Of a stretch of DNA of 20,523 bases, positions 1 through 7,600 are shown piece by piece. The first letter of the stretch is position 1. The number at the start of each line of letters is the position of its first letter. Origin of the DNA: a virus. Location: IMG/VR virus record IMGVR_UViG_3300042555_002712, positions 1 through 20,523 of that record. One strand, written 5' to 3'. The notes below the pieces were generated by a model that saw only the letters and a list, made by a program, of their open reading frames with translations, was not told where the DNA came from and ran no database searches. The position numbers were made by a program, and so were the translations under genes.

Positions 1-26
1 TATAAATGTACTCTGGTGCATTTATA
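1..26 (+). other. RNA hairpin upstream of connector gene
   Basis: Bases 1-11 and 16-26 form an 11-bp stem: an 8-bp perfect TATAAATG/CATTTATA part, one T-G wobble and two more pairs, with a TCTG loop. It is followed by AAAAC rather than a T-run, so it does not look like an intrinsic terminator. It lies just 5' of the ribosome binding site of the gene at 47. An RNA stability or processing element is an inference. Confidence 0.5.
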
Positions 27-46
27 AAACAAGAAAGGTATGCTAA

Positions 47-613
47 ATGGGACTAAATTTAATCACAAAAGCGGAATATAAAACATACGCTAGCATCACC
101 AGTACTAATCAAGATGCAGAAATCGACCTACTGATTCCAAAAGTAAGCGAACTAGTAAAAACATATTGCCGCCGCACATTCGTAGACTACTACGACGAAG
201 CAAAAACTGAAGTATTTGACGGAGGCTACGGCTCGCTGATCTTAAAAGAAACACCTGTCACACAAGTTATCAGTGTTCAACAAAGCACAGACTATGGCCA
301 AACTTACGCTAAGTTAACCAAGTTCGCAGACTGGGTACCAACAGGAGACTTTGTAGTAGCAATTGATCCCAGCGGATTTAAGCCAATGATCAATGGTTAT
401 AAAGTGAGTTATTTTGCTGGATACGAAACAGTACCAGAAGACCTGCGTTTGGCAGTACTAGACTTAGTTACATACTATCGCAAAAATGACGGTGCTATTC
501 ATTCAACTAAAGCACCTGGCACAAATGCTGTGCAAATTGAATACATTTCAACTACTAGCTTGCCTGCACACATTAAACGCGTCTTAGACTTTTATGTGGC
601 GGATTATACATGA
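47..613 (+). CDS. Head-tail connector (adaptor) protein, gp6-like
   Basis: This 188-aa protein resembles the mostly helical phage connector family (HK97 gp6-like), which forms a ring under the portal and links the DNA-filled head to the tail. Features that fit are an N-terminal YKTYASIT-type helix start, the segment LIPKVSELVKTYCRRTF at about residues 29-45, a central beta-rich part with GYKVSYFAGYETVPEDLRLAV, and a helical C-terminus. AGAAAGG (32-38) lies 8 nt before the ATG. An ATG at 39 in another frame is too close to this Shine-Dalgarno and gives only a short peptide. The stop overlaps the next start (ATGA), implying translational coupling. Its place first in a connector / neck / terminator / tube series supports the call. 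Family membership is judged from sequence feel and order, not from a search. Confidence 0.75.
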   Translation: MGLNLITKAEYKTYASITSTNQDAEIDLLIPKVSELVKTYCRRTFVDYYDEAKTEVFDGGYGSLILKETPVTQVISVQQSTDYGQTYAKLTKFADWVPTGDFVVAIDPSGFKPMINGYKVSYFAGYETVPEDLRLAVLDLVTYYRKNDGAIHSTKAPGTNAVQIEYISTTSLPAHIKRVLDFYVADYT

Positions 614-2010
614 GTATAGCAGATTTTAGTGAAGCTTTAAAATCTCCGGCACTCAAGGCTTGGTTTCAACGACTGAGCACAGATAATATCTTAAAAATGT
701 CTGCAAAAGACATTCGTAAAAAAGAATCAAGCAAAGAGTTTAACTCTTTTTATATCACTACTAAAACAGTATCGGATATAATTGAGAAACTATCTGGAGC
801 ACAAGCCTCCCCAGACCAAGTTACAGAAGTATTCAAAAAACTAGCTTCTGTTAAATATGGTCGCGGAAGTTCCGGCAAAGACATTAACGAGCCTTATGTT
901 GAGGGCCAAGCGCTGTATTATCCAAGAATTAGTATGGGTAATATATCGACGCTGTTGGACACAGGATTTGAAACTGTACTAGAAGAAGCCAAGAAAAGAA
1001 ATCCAGAAATCCAGATAAGTGATTACTTCCAAAAAGGTCACGTTTTTGGTATTTTTCCTAAAAAGCTGGCACAAACTCGCAAATCTCTTGCTACAAATAA
1101 TACACTAACAGATCAAGCCAGAAAGCTGTTAGTAGGATTCTTAGAAGATCTCGAAAAGCAACTAGAAGCTGAAGACTTAGCTACTTCTAATTTAAAAACG
1201 CCAGGGTATGGCTTATACGCAAAATACAGAAAAAGACCTAATAGTTATCTAGTTGAAATGCAACTAGTAGAGGACAATGAAGCCGCTGGTCGAGCACAAG
1301 CAACATTATCTAAGGCGGTACGTAAATATCTAAATCCAGGTGCAATTAAATTTACCCAAGGTGGCGGAATTAAGTTTACCGAAGGTGACGCAGAGCAGCG
1401 TATTAGGCAGTTAATGGAAGACAACGTGGAGAAGCTACTTGGTTCAAAGGGCTCGCCTTCGATGTTGGACTTAATCAAAGAAACTATGGTAGCCACATTA
1501 CGTGGTAAACAAGTTAGTTCTAAAGAATACAGATCGCCTAATGTAAAAGTAGCTCATGCAAAGCCTGCAGCAATAGACGCTAGGGTGGCAAAAACTCAGA
1601 TAAAAAAAGACCTAGCTCAAGTTAAAAAACTAAAGCAGTCTGTTAAAGCAGTACCTAAGTTTGAGCAAAACAGGCCAAGCAGCACAAACCTAACTAGCCT
1701 GCAAAACTTAATAAATAGCCGACTGCAGGATGCGGTCAGTGCCAACATGGGTGACGGAGATAGTCGTCGAGTACTAAACTACCGAACAGGTCGACTAGCT
1801 GCCAGCGCTAAAGTTGAAAGACTAACCGAGTCTCGCACAGGCATGATTACTGCTTTTTATAGTTATATGAAAAACCCGTATGCAACGTTTAGTGAAGGTG
1901 GACAGCAACAGTCTCCCAAATCACGTGACCCTAAAGCATTAATCTCCAGGTCAATCAGAGAAATTGCTGCAGAATATGCAGTAACTAAATTAAGGGCGGT
2001 AAACGTATGA
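610..2010 (+). CDS. Large neck / tail completion protein, unrecognised family
   Basis: This 466-aa soluble protein has no signal peptide or membrane segment. Residues 1-300 are mainly charged and helical and match nothing I recognise. Residues about 300-360 are Lys/Ala-rich and look like a linker. The last about 90 residues (RRVLNYRTGRLAASAKVERL, then FYSYMKNPYATFSEGG) resemble the C-terminal part of phage head-closure or tail-completion proteins (lambda gpZ / HK97 gp10-type), where a beta-rich domain ends in a helix. It overlaps both neighbours by ATGA junctions and sits between connector and tail terminator, the slot of lambda Z. It is more than twice the length of lambda gpZ (about 190 aa), so the N-terminal part is an extra domain of unknown role. 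A structural neck role is an inference from position. Confidence 0.6.
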   Translation: MSIADFSEALKSPALKAWFQRLSTDNILKMSAKDIRKKESSKEFNSFYITTKTVSDIIEKLSGAQASPDQVTEVFKKLASVKYGRGSSGKDINEPYVEGQALYYPRISMGNISTLLDTGFETVLEEAKKRNPEIQISDYFQKGHVFGIFPKKLAQTRKSLATNNTLTDQARKLLVGFLEDLEKQLEAEDLATSNLKTPGYGLYAKYRKRPNSYLVEMQLVEDNEAAGRAQATLSKAVRKYLNPGAIKFTQGGGIKFTEGDAEQRIRQLMEDNVEKLLGSKGSPSMLDLIKETMVATLRGKQVSSKEYRSPNVKVAHAKPAAIDARVAKTQIKKDLAQVKKLKQSVKAVPKFEQNRPSSTNLTSLQNLINSRLQDAVSANMGDGDSRRVLNYRTGRLAASAKVERLTESRTGMITAFYSYMKNPYATFSEGGQQQSPKSRDPKALISRSIREIAAEYAVTKLRAVNV

Positions 2011-2444
2011 GTCGTAGAACTTCAATTGTAAAAGCGCTAGCAGAAAAACTTAAACTAATTGACGGCAACCTACCTTATCAAGTCAATCTTAATAACAACG
2101 CATACGCAAAGCTAAAGTTCTGGGACGAAGTCCAAGACTTTCCTGCGGTGTATTGTACGCCTGGTTCGGAAATGCGTGAATACCATCCAGGCGATTTCGC
2201 ATGGGGATTTTTAGGTGTTGCTGTTAAAGTTTACTGTCGCGGCGAAGAAGCTCAAGACGAGCTTGAAAAACTATTAGAAGACATAGAGCGTTGCGTAGAC
2301 AGCAATAGAAATCTGGTCTATGATACCAATACTGGATATGATACCACAGAGATTTTAATCCAGTCAATTACAACTGATGAAGGGCTATTAGCTCCCTATG
2401 CAGTTGGTGAAATTAACTTACAAGTCCGATACCAGATTATGTAA
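2007..2444 (+). CDS. Tail terminator protein (lambda gpU-like)
   Basis: This 145-aa protein has the size and pattern of tail terminators, which cap the finished tube as a hexamer and bind the neck. It has an N-terminal helix (RRTSIVKALAEKLKLIDG), a strand with WDEVQDFPAVYCTPGSEMREY, the FLGVAVKVYCRGEEAQDELEKLLEDIERCV strand-helix unit (about residues 70-100), and a final strand (AVGEINLQVRYQIM). The 'DFPAVYVTPG...R' and 'A-LE-LLEDIE' pattern is typical of this family as I recall it. It is coupled to the upstream gene by ATGA and directly precedes the tube protein, as lambda U precedes V. Confidence is good on family type and position. Confidence 0.78.
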   Translation: MSRRTSIVKALAEKLKLIDGNLPYQVNLNNNAYAKLKFWDEVQDFPAVYCTPGSEMREYHPGDFAWGFLGVAVKVYCRGEEAQDELEKLLEDIERCVDSNRNLVYDTNTGYDTTEILIQSITTDEGLLAPYAVGEINLQVRYQIM

Positions 2445-2521
2445 GAAACCGTACCGAACGTGCCAGCAACAGATAAATGTCTAGTTAAGGTACCGTGGTA
2501 CTAACTAAAAGGAAATGAGAT
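2445..2521 (+). promoter_or_regulatory. Leader with hairpin and strong RBS of tube gene
   Basis: This 77-base gap holds an imperfect inverted repeat: TAGTTA (2482-2487), a 2-nt bulge, GTAC (2490-2493), loop CGTG, GTAC (2498-2501), TAACTA (2502-2507). It gives 10 bp and ends one base before AAAGGAAATGAG, the Shine-Dalgarno of the tube gene. No T-run follows and I see no -35/-10 pair. It may stabilise or process the mRNA 5' of a highly expressed gene; that is an inference. Confidence 0.5.
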
Positions 2522-3655
2522 ATGTCATTTAATTTAATTCGCAACAGTCGAGTATTCTTTACTACGAACGTTAATTCAGGCACAGGTGTAGTGGCCTCAA
2601 CAGGCTTTACTCCAACTAACACACGCGAAATCCAAGTATTGGATGGTTTCAGCTTTAGCCAAAACACAACTCAAGAAACTGTTACACTAAACGAAGCCGG
2701 TGCTACACCTGTTCGTGGTCAGCGCAGTTTTAACACAGCTCTTGATCCAGCAGACTTTTCGTTTACAACTTATATGCGCCCTGCTGATGCTGGTGTTAAT
2801 ATTACTTGTGAAGAATCTGTGTTATGGAACGCAATGTTCTCTGATGATGCTATTGGCAGTGCTACAGCTGCTTGGGCTGACGGAATTCCCAAGGCCACTT
2901 GTACAGTTGAAAACAGTAATACTCACCAGCTACAAAAGTTTGGTATGATTATTACTATTGACACCACTACATTTATTATTGATAACTGTGTGTTAAACAC
3001 AGCCACAATTGATTTTGGACTAGACGCTATTGCATCAATTCAGTGGGCAGGTCAAGGCGGTGTGCTACGTCAAATCACAACACCAACGCTAAGCGGTACA
3101 GGTACTATTACTTTTGCAGGCAGCTTAACGGGTACTGCGCTGGGCAAGAACACAACAGCTCCTTATATTGCCAACAAATTGTCAACTGTTAGCTTGGATG
3201 CTGGCATTGGCGCAGGTGGTACAGCATACACACTAGCATTAACTGGTGGTAGCTTAACAATCTCTAACAACGTTACTTACTTAACGCCAGCTAACTTAGC
3301 TGAAGTTAACAAGCCAGTTACTTACTTTACTAGCACTCGTGCTATTAGTGGTACCCTAAACTGCTACTTACGTACAGGAAGTGGAAACAGTGCCGACCTA
3401 ATGTCGCAAATGTTAGCAACTTCTAGCAGCGACGTTAACCCTGCTTTCTATATTAAGATTGCAGTTGGTGGCAGTGCAAACGTAACTCACGTTGACTTTA
3501 CAATGCCTGCCGTTGTACTTTCTATTCCAGCTGTAAACGCTGAACAAGTTGTTTCAACAACTATCAACTTTACTGCACAAGGTTACACAGGTTCTGCATT
3601 TGACATTGGTCAATCAAACGAACTAACTATCGACTACGTTACAGCAAACGCTTAA
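2522..3655 (+). CDS. Major tail tube protein
   Basis: This 377-aa beta-rich protein is rich in Thr, Ser, Gly and Asn and has few Lys, typical of tail tube subunits, which stack as rings around the tape measure to form the DNA channel. It lies exactly in the lambda V slot, has a strong RBS (AAAGGA, 2508-2513) and its own leader hairpin, and is followed by a terminator, fitting a high-copy virion protein. Tube-type signatures occur twice: YMRP followed by LWNAMFSDDA (about residues 83-108) and a strand pair ending SIQWAGQGG (about 170-178), then CYLRTG followed by LMSQML (about 280-298) and a strand pair ending INFTAQGY (about 343-351). This suggests two tandem tube domains. It is longer than lambda gpV (246 aa). 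No C-terminal Ig-like domain is obvious. The assignment is confident; the duplication is an inference. Confidence 0.85.
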   Translation: MSFNLIRNSRVFFTTNVNSGTGVVASTGFTPTNTREIQVLDGFSFSQNTTQETVTLNEAGATPVRGQRSFNTALDPADFSFTTYMRPADAGVNITCEESVLWNAMFSDDAIGSATAAWADGIPKATCTVENSNTHQLQKFGMIITIDTTTFIIDNCVLNTATIDFGLDAIASIQWAGQGGVLRQITTPTLSGTGTITFAGSLTGTALGKNTTAPYIANKLSTVSLDAGIGAGGTAYTLALTGGSLTISNNVTYLTPANLAEVNKPVTYFTSTRAISGTLNCYLRTGSGNSADLMSQMLATSSSDVNPAFYIKIAVGGSANVTHVDFTMPAVVLSIPAVNAEQVVSTTINFTAQGYTGSAFDIGQSNELTIDYVTANA

Positions 3656-3668
3656 TCGGTCTTTTTAA

Positions 3669-3699
3669 AGGGTTGGCCTGATCCCCAACCCTCTTTTTT
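3669..3699 (+). terminator. Rho-independent terminator after tube gene
   Basis: An 8-bp perfect stem, AGGGTTGG (3669-3676) with CCAACCCT (3685-3692), has an 8-nt loop and is followed by C and six T (3694-3699). It lies 13 bases after the tube-protein stop. No promoter follows before the next gene, so it probably lowers rather than stops expression of the chaperones. Confidence 0.85.
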
Positions 3700-3716
3700 C
3701 AACCTAATACAATAAT

Positions 3717-4136
3717 ATGTCAAATATCTCTTTAAAATCTCTGTTAGTTCCTTCAAAATCTGTAGAGGTCGAGTACCCTGGGTTTGCTGGGTTTAAAATT
3801 AGTGTGGCGTTCTTATCGCGTGAAACACTTTTAAACATTCGTAAAAAGTCAACTAAGACCAGCTTCAAAAACCGTCAGGCATCTGACGATTTCAACGAAG
3901 ACATGTTCTTACAGCTTTATGTTGAAAATGCTGTAAAAGGTTGGAGTGGGCTAAAACTAAGTTACTTGGAGCAGCTAGCACCGGTTGACTTAACAGGACA
4001 AAATCTTGAAGATGAGCTGGAGTATACTGCAGAAAACGCACTGTACTTGATGAAAAATTCCAGTAACTTTGACGCATTTATTAGTGAACAGGTATCAGAC
4101 TTGGGAAACTTTTCCACGAGCAGCAACAAACGCTAA
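3717..4136 (+). CDS. Tail assembly chaperone, short form (lambda gpG-like)
   Basis: This 139-aa protein is the zero-frame product of the chaperone pair. In lambda, gpG and its frameshift product gpGT bind the tape measure and recruit tube subunits, and are absent from the virion. Features are a beta-rich start (LLVPSKSVEVEYPGFAGFKI), the segment FNEDMFLQLYVENAVKGWSG (about residues 59-78) typical of phage chaperone and tube-adjacent proteins, and an acidic helical end. The order tube / chaperone / tape measure and the -1 slippery site at 4103-4109 make the call firm. No Shine-Dalgarno precedes ATG 3717 (CAACCTAATACAATAAT), an in-frame TAA at 3705-3707 blocks any upstream start, and a terminator lies just ahead. 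Low expression is therefore likely, which suits a non-structural chaperone. Confidence 0.85.
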   Translation: MSNISLKSLLVPSKSVEVEYPGFAGFKISVAFLSRETLLNIRKKSTKTSFKNRQASDDFNEDMFLQLYVENAVKGWSGLKLSYLEQLAPVDLTGQNLEDELEYTAENALYLMKNSSNFDAFISEQVSDLGNFSTSSNKR

Positions 4137-4495
4137 GCGAGCTGCTCACTAACTACATGCAAAACTCCAGTGTTGGTATGACCAAAGACCAATACTACGA
4201 GATGTGTGAAGCACTTGGTACTGAACCGCTTGAGCATGAAGTACCAGTGGAGTTAGAAGATTTTCCAATTGAAATGCAGCAAGCATTTGCAGTGTACCGA
4301 ATGTTACGAGATGAGTGGGATAGTATGAGTGGTCTTTACCTAGGCAAAAGCCTAATAGGTATCACAGAAGTATTGTCAGCCACAGAAATCGAAGCAGAAG
4401 ACACTAAGTTTATTACTATGTTAGTTAGGTTAATAGACTATGTTCGTGCGCAAGAAATAAACACCAAAAAAGCAAACCAAAAACCCGCGACTTAA
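3717..4495 (+). CDS. Frameshifted tail assembly chaperone (gpGT-like fusion)
   Basis: A -1 slip on G GGA AAC (4103-4109) joins the first 131 residues of the short chaperone to 128 residues read from CTT at 4109 to the TAA at 4493-4495, giving a 259-aa fusion. The -1 frame has no stop between the slip and an internal ATG at 4157, and that ATG has no Shine-Dalgarno, so the T part is most likely made only by frameshifting. The T part begins LFHEQQQTLSELLTNYMQNS and contains MTKDQYYEMCEALGTEP, an acidic stretch and FITMLVRLIDYVRAQE, typical of second tail chaperones that bind tube subunits in lambda. The gene ends inside a terminator stem. The frameshift is inferred from sequence only. Confidence 0.85.
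4103..4147 (+). promoter_or_regulatory. Programmed -1 ribosomal frameshift signal
   Basis: GGGAAAC at 4103-4109 lies in the zero frame as G GGA AAC, the canonical X XXY YYZ arrangement (lambda G uses GGGAAAG). Eight bases later GAGCAGC (4118-4124) pairs perfectly with GCTGCTC (4141-4147). The loop contains a smaller CGC/GCG hairpin with the zero-frame stop TAA (4134-4136) at its tip. Slippery site, spacer and stem together make a complete signal. Confidence 0.88.
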
Positions 4496-4512
4496 AACCT
4501 CGCGGGTTTTTT
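4480..4512 (+). terminator. Rho-independent terminator overlapping chaperone stop
   Basis: AAAACCCGCGA (4480-4490) pairs perfectly over 11 bp with TCGCGGGTTTT (4500-4510), with a 9-nt loop and a T-run at 4507-4512. The left arm encodes the last codons of the T chaperone and its TAA stop lies in the loop. It ends about 20 bases before the next promoter's -35 box. Confidence 0.9.
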
Positions 4513-4531
4513 GCGTTAAAAATTTTTTGGT

Positions 4532-4560
4532 TTGACACTGGAATGGTTACATGATATAAT
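4532..4560 (+). promoter_or_regulatory. Full-consensus sigma70 promoter for tape measure operon
   Basis: TTGACA (4532-4537), a 17-bp spacer and TATAAT (4555-4560) match the sigma70 consensus exactly. The spacer ends TGA, so an extended -10 (TGnTATAAT) is also present. An A/T tract (4518-4528) just upstream could act as an UP element. The expected start is near 4567, giving a leader of about 54 nt before the tape measure ATG. Confidence 0.9.
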
Positions 4561-4571
4561 GGTCTGTAGCA

Positions 4572-4588
4572 AAAATTGATGCAATTTT
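4572..4588 (+). other. Hairpin in tape measure mRNA leader
   Basis: AAAATTG (4572-4578) and CAATTTT (4582-4588) form a 7-bp perfect stem with a 3-nt loop within the first bases of the transcript expected from the promoter at 4532-4560. It is AT-rich and so weak. The RBS AAAGGAG follows about 20 bases later. A role as 5' mRNA stabiliser is possible. Confidence 0.4.
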
Positions 4589-4620
4589 AAAAGCCAATAG
4601 TTCTAAGTAAAGGAGCAATA

Positions 4621-7600
4621 ATGGCAACAGTAAAAATTAATTTAAGTCTTGAAGATACTAGTAATAGTGTTAAAGCACGTAAAAAAGACGTTGAAGATTT
4701 AAACAAAGAATTAACAAAAACAAAACAGCTTAGTACTGGAACTCAAAGTGGTAGTCGAGCTGTAAAAGCAAGCCTTACGCCTGGTATGGGCGGAGAAGGC
4801 ACAGAGTATGGTCGAGCTCGTGGCGGTATGGGTGCCACAGGTGCAGCAGGCCGTGACTTTGCTAACCAAGCGCAAGGCTTGGGCGGATTAGTTCGCCTAT
4901 ATGCAACATATGCTGCCAACGTATTTGCAGTAAGTGCTGCTTTTAATGCACTGTCTCAGGCAATGAATACCACTAACATGGTAAAAGGTTTGGATCAGCT
5001 TGGTGCAGCCAGTGGCGTAGCTTTAGGCAGCTTAGCTAAACGATTTGAGCAAGCTAGTGGCGGTGCTATTAGTTTGCGTGAGAGTATGGAAGCCACAGCC
5101 AAGGCTGTTTCAAGTGGGCTATCGCAAGCACAGTTCTTGAAACTTGGTGAAGTAGCTAAAAAAGCTTCTCAGGCACTTGGCGTAGGCATGAGTGATGCAG
5201 TTAGTCGTCTAACACGCGGTATTACTAAACTAGAACCTGAATTGCTGGACGAATTGGGTATTTTTACCAAAGTTGGTAAAGCCACAGAAGACTATGCTCG
5301 TAGTGTTGGTAAAAGCGCAAATGCACTAACAGACTTTGAACGTCGTCAAGCATTTGCAAATGCTGTGCTAGCTGAGGGAGCCCAAAAATTTGGTGAAATT
5401 AAGATTGATACCAATCCTTACGATAAGTTACTGGCTACATTAAAAAACGTAGCTCAAAGTATTGGTGAAATAATTAACGTGGCAATTGTTCCGCTTGTAG
5501 GCTTACTAGCTTCTAGCCCTGCAGCCCTTACACTTGGTATCGCTGCACTTGGTTCTATGATTGTCAAGCAAGCAATTCCTGCTATTGGCGAATATCGTAA
5601 AAGTCTAAAAGAGGCTGCGGAAGTGTCTAAGGGGTTAGCAGATGAAAAGTTAAAGCGCGCAGTGTCTGCTGCTGAATCTCGTCGTCAAGATATTGAAGCT
5701 AGGTCTCAAGCTTCTGCTGAAGCGGCCGCAACAAAGCTAGGCGATTTAGAAAATAAAATACGAGAACAAGCCAAGGGGCGGATTCGTAAAGATGTAGCAG
5801 CTATTATATCAACACCTAATATACTTGATATAAAAGATACTCAAGTAGATAAATTGGATAATATCAGTAAAAAGTTAAAAAACCAAGATAATATATATAA
5901 GCAATTAGCCAGTACAATACGAGAAGCAAAACAGGCAGCTTTAGATAATATTAAAGTACAGGACAAACTAGAAGCAGAACGTAAAACCGAACCCGGAAAA
6001 GCCTCTACCATAGGCGTGTTACGTGCTGATGCAGAGCGTCAGCGAAAAAGTGCTGCTGGTTCTGCTATTATTAGCAAAGCCGGAGATACTGCTGCTATTG
6101 ATGGATTCCGTGTGGCTTACGCGGAAATGATCGAACAGATTAAAACTGAAAAACTTGGTAAAGTACGCGGAGCTATAACCGGTATAGCTGGAGCAGCTAA
6201 TGCAGCCATTACTCGTATAGGCGGACTCGTCAGTGCTTTTAGTGGCTGGATAGCAGTAATTACAGCAGTTATTGGGGCTTACCAAATGTTAAGCGGATTA
6301 CTATCTAGTAATGCGGCAGAACAAGAAAAACTAAATGAAACATTAACTAACGGAACAGAAGCCGTCAAAGCTTTAAACTTAACTTACGATAAGTACCGTA
6401 CTAGTTTAAGCAGTGATGCTATTATTGCTACTGCAACTGCATTTACAAATCTAAGTGACAATATAGGATCTACAGTAAAAGCTCTTCAAGAAGCCGACGC
6501 TAAGTCGGGAGTGTTTGATCGATTTATTGATGGTATAAAATCTGTGTTTGGTCAAGACCTAAAATCAGATTTTGAGCGAGGCATTGCTTTTCAAGTATCG
6601 GAAGGTTTAAAAGGCATCACCGACCCTAAACTTAAGAAAACCGCAGAAAATAAACTAAAAGAACTACTTGGCATACAAACACTAACAGCCAAAGCTATTA
6701 GCGGAGCACTAGACGATATTGACAAGTCCGAGATTATTGCCAAAGGTGAACAAATTGCCAAAGTGTTCGATGCAGCAAGCCGTGCCGGACAAAAAACAGC
6801 AAATACCTTGAGTGCAATAAAAGACGGTTTTACTGCACTTGACCGATCATATACAACCTTATCTAATTCAATAACTCAAAAAGATCCGCTAACAGACTTT
6901 GGCAGAGAACTTGCAATGCAAGGTTTTAACTTAGCCGAAGCGTTTAAGGATCCTGTGGCAAGTGTAAGCGCACTTCGTGATATCTTAACTGATGTTAGTA
7001 AATTAAAGCTACTGTCTCCTGAATCACAACAGATTTTAATACAAAGCAAGGACGCATTTCTATCTTTGGCTAATTCTGCTGAATTTTATGAAAAATTAAT
7101 AGTTGAATCAGAAAAACGCGTAAAAGGTCTAGAAAAGCAACGCGATAGTAGACTTAATAAAGCCCCTATACAAAAACAGCTTGATCGTGAACAATCCGAC
7201 CTTGCCCGTTTCCGTGATAGATTATCAGATACTAAGTCAGGGCTACAGGTAATTTCCAAAGAGTTTGCACGTGCTAGTGAAGAATCAATCAAAAAAGGCT
7301 TTGAATTAGTAGAAGGAAGCTTTTCCAGAGCTCTAGCAGCCGGAGTTTTAAATAATCAAAAAGCTTTGCTGGATTACTTACCTAAAACAGAGGGTACGCT
7401 GTCTCTGGGTGTGTCAATAGAAAATCAAAAACTTGAGCTACAAAAACAAGAAATATTGGAAACTCAACGTCTAATTAAAGAAATGGAACTGTTGCCTATA
7501 CGCCTTGAAAAGGCATTGCTAAGTGCTGATATAGAAAAACTTCTTTTAACTGAAACTTCCGGACCAGTCAGACAAGCGGCTAGGGATAATCCAAGACTAA

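Noticed and set aside
4157-4495. Second chaperone as an independently started gene
   Set aside because: There is no Shine-Dalgarno before ATG 4157, and the -1 frame is open back through the slippery heptamer, so production by frameshifting is the better explanation.
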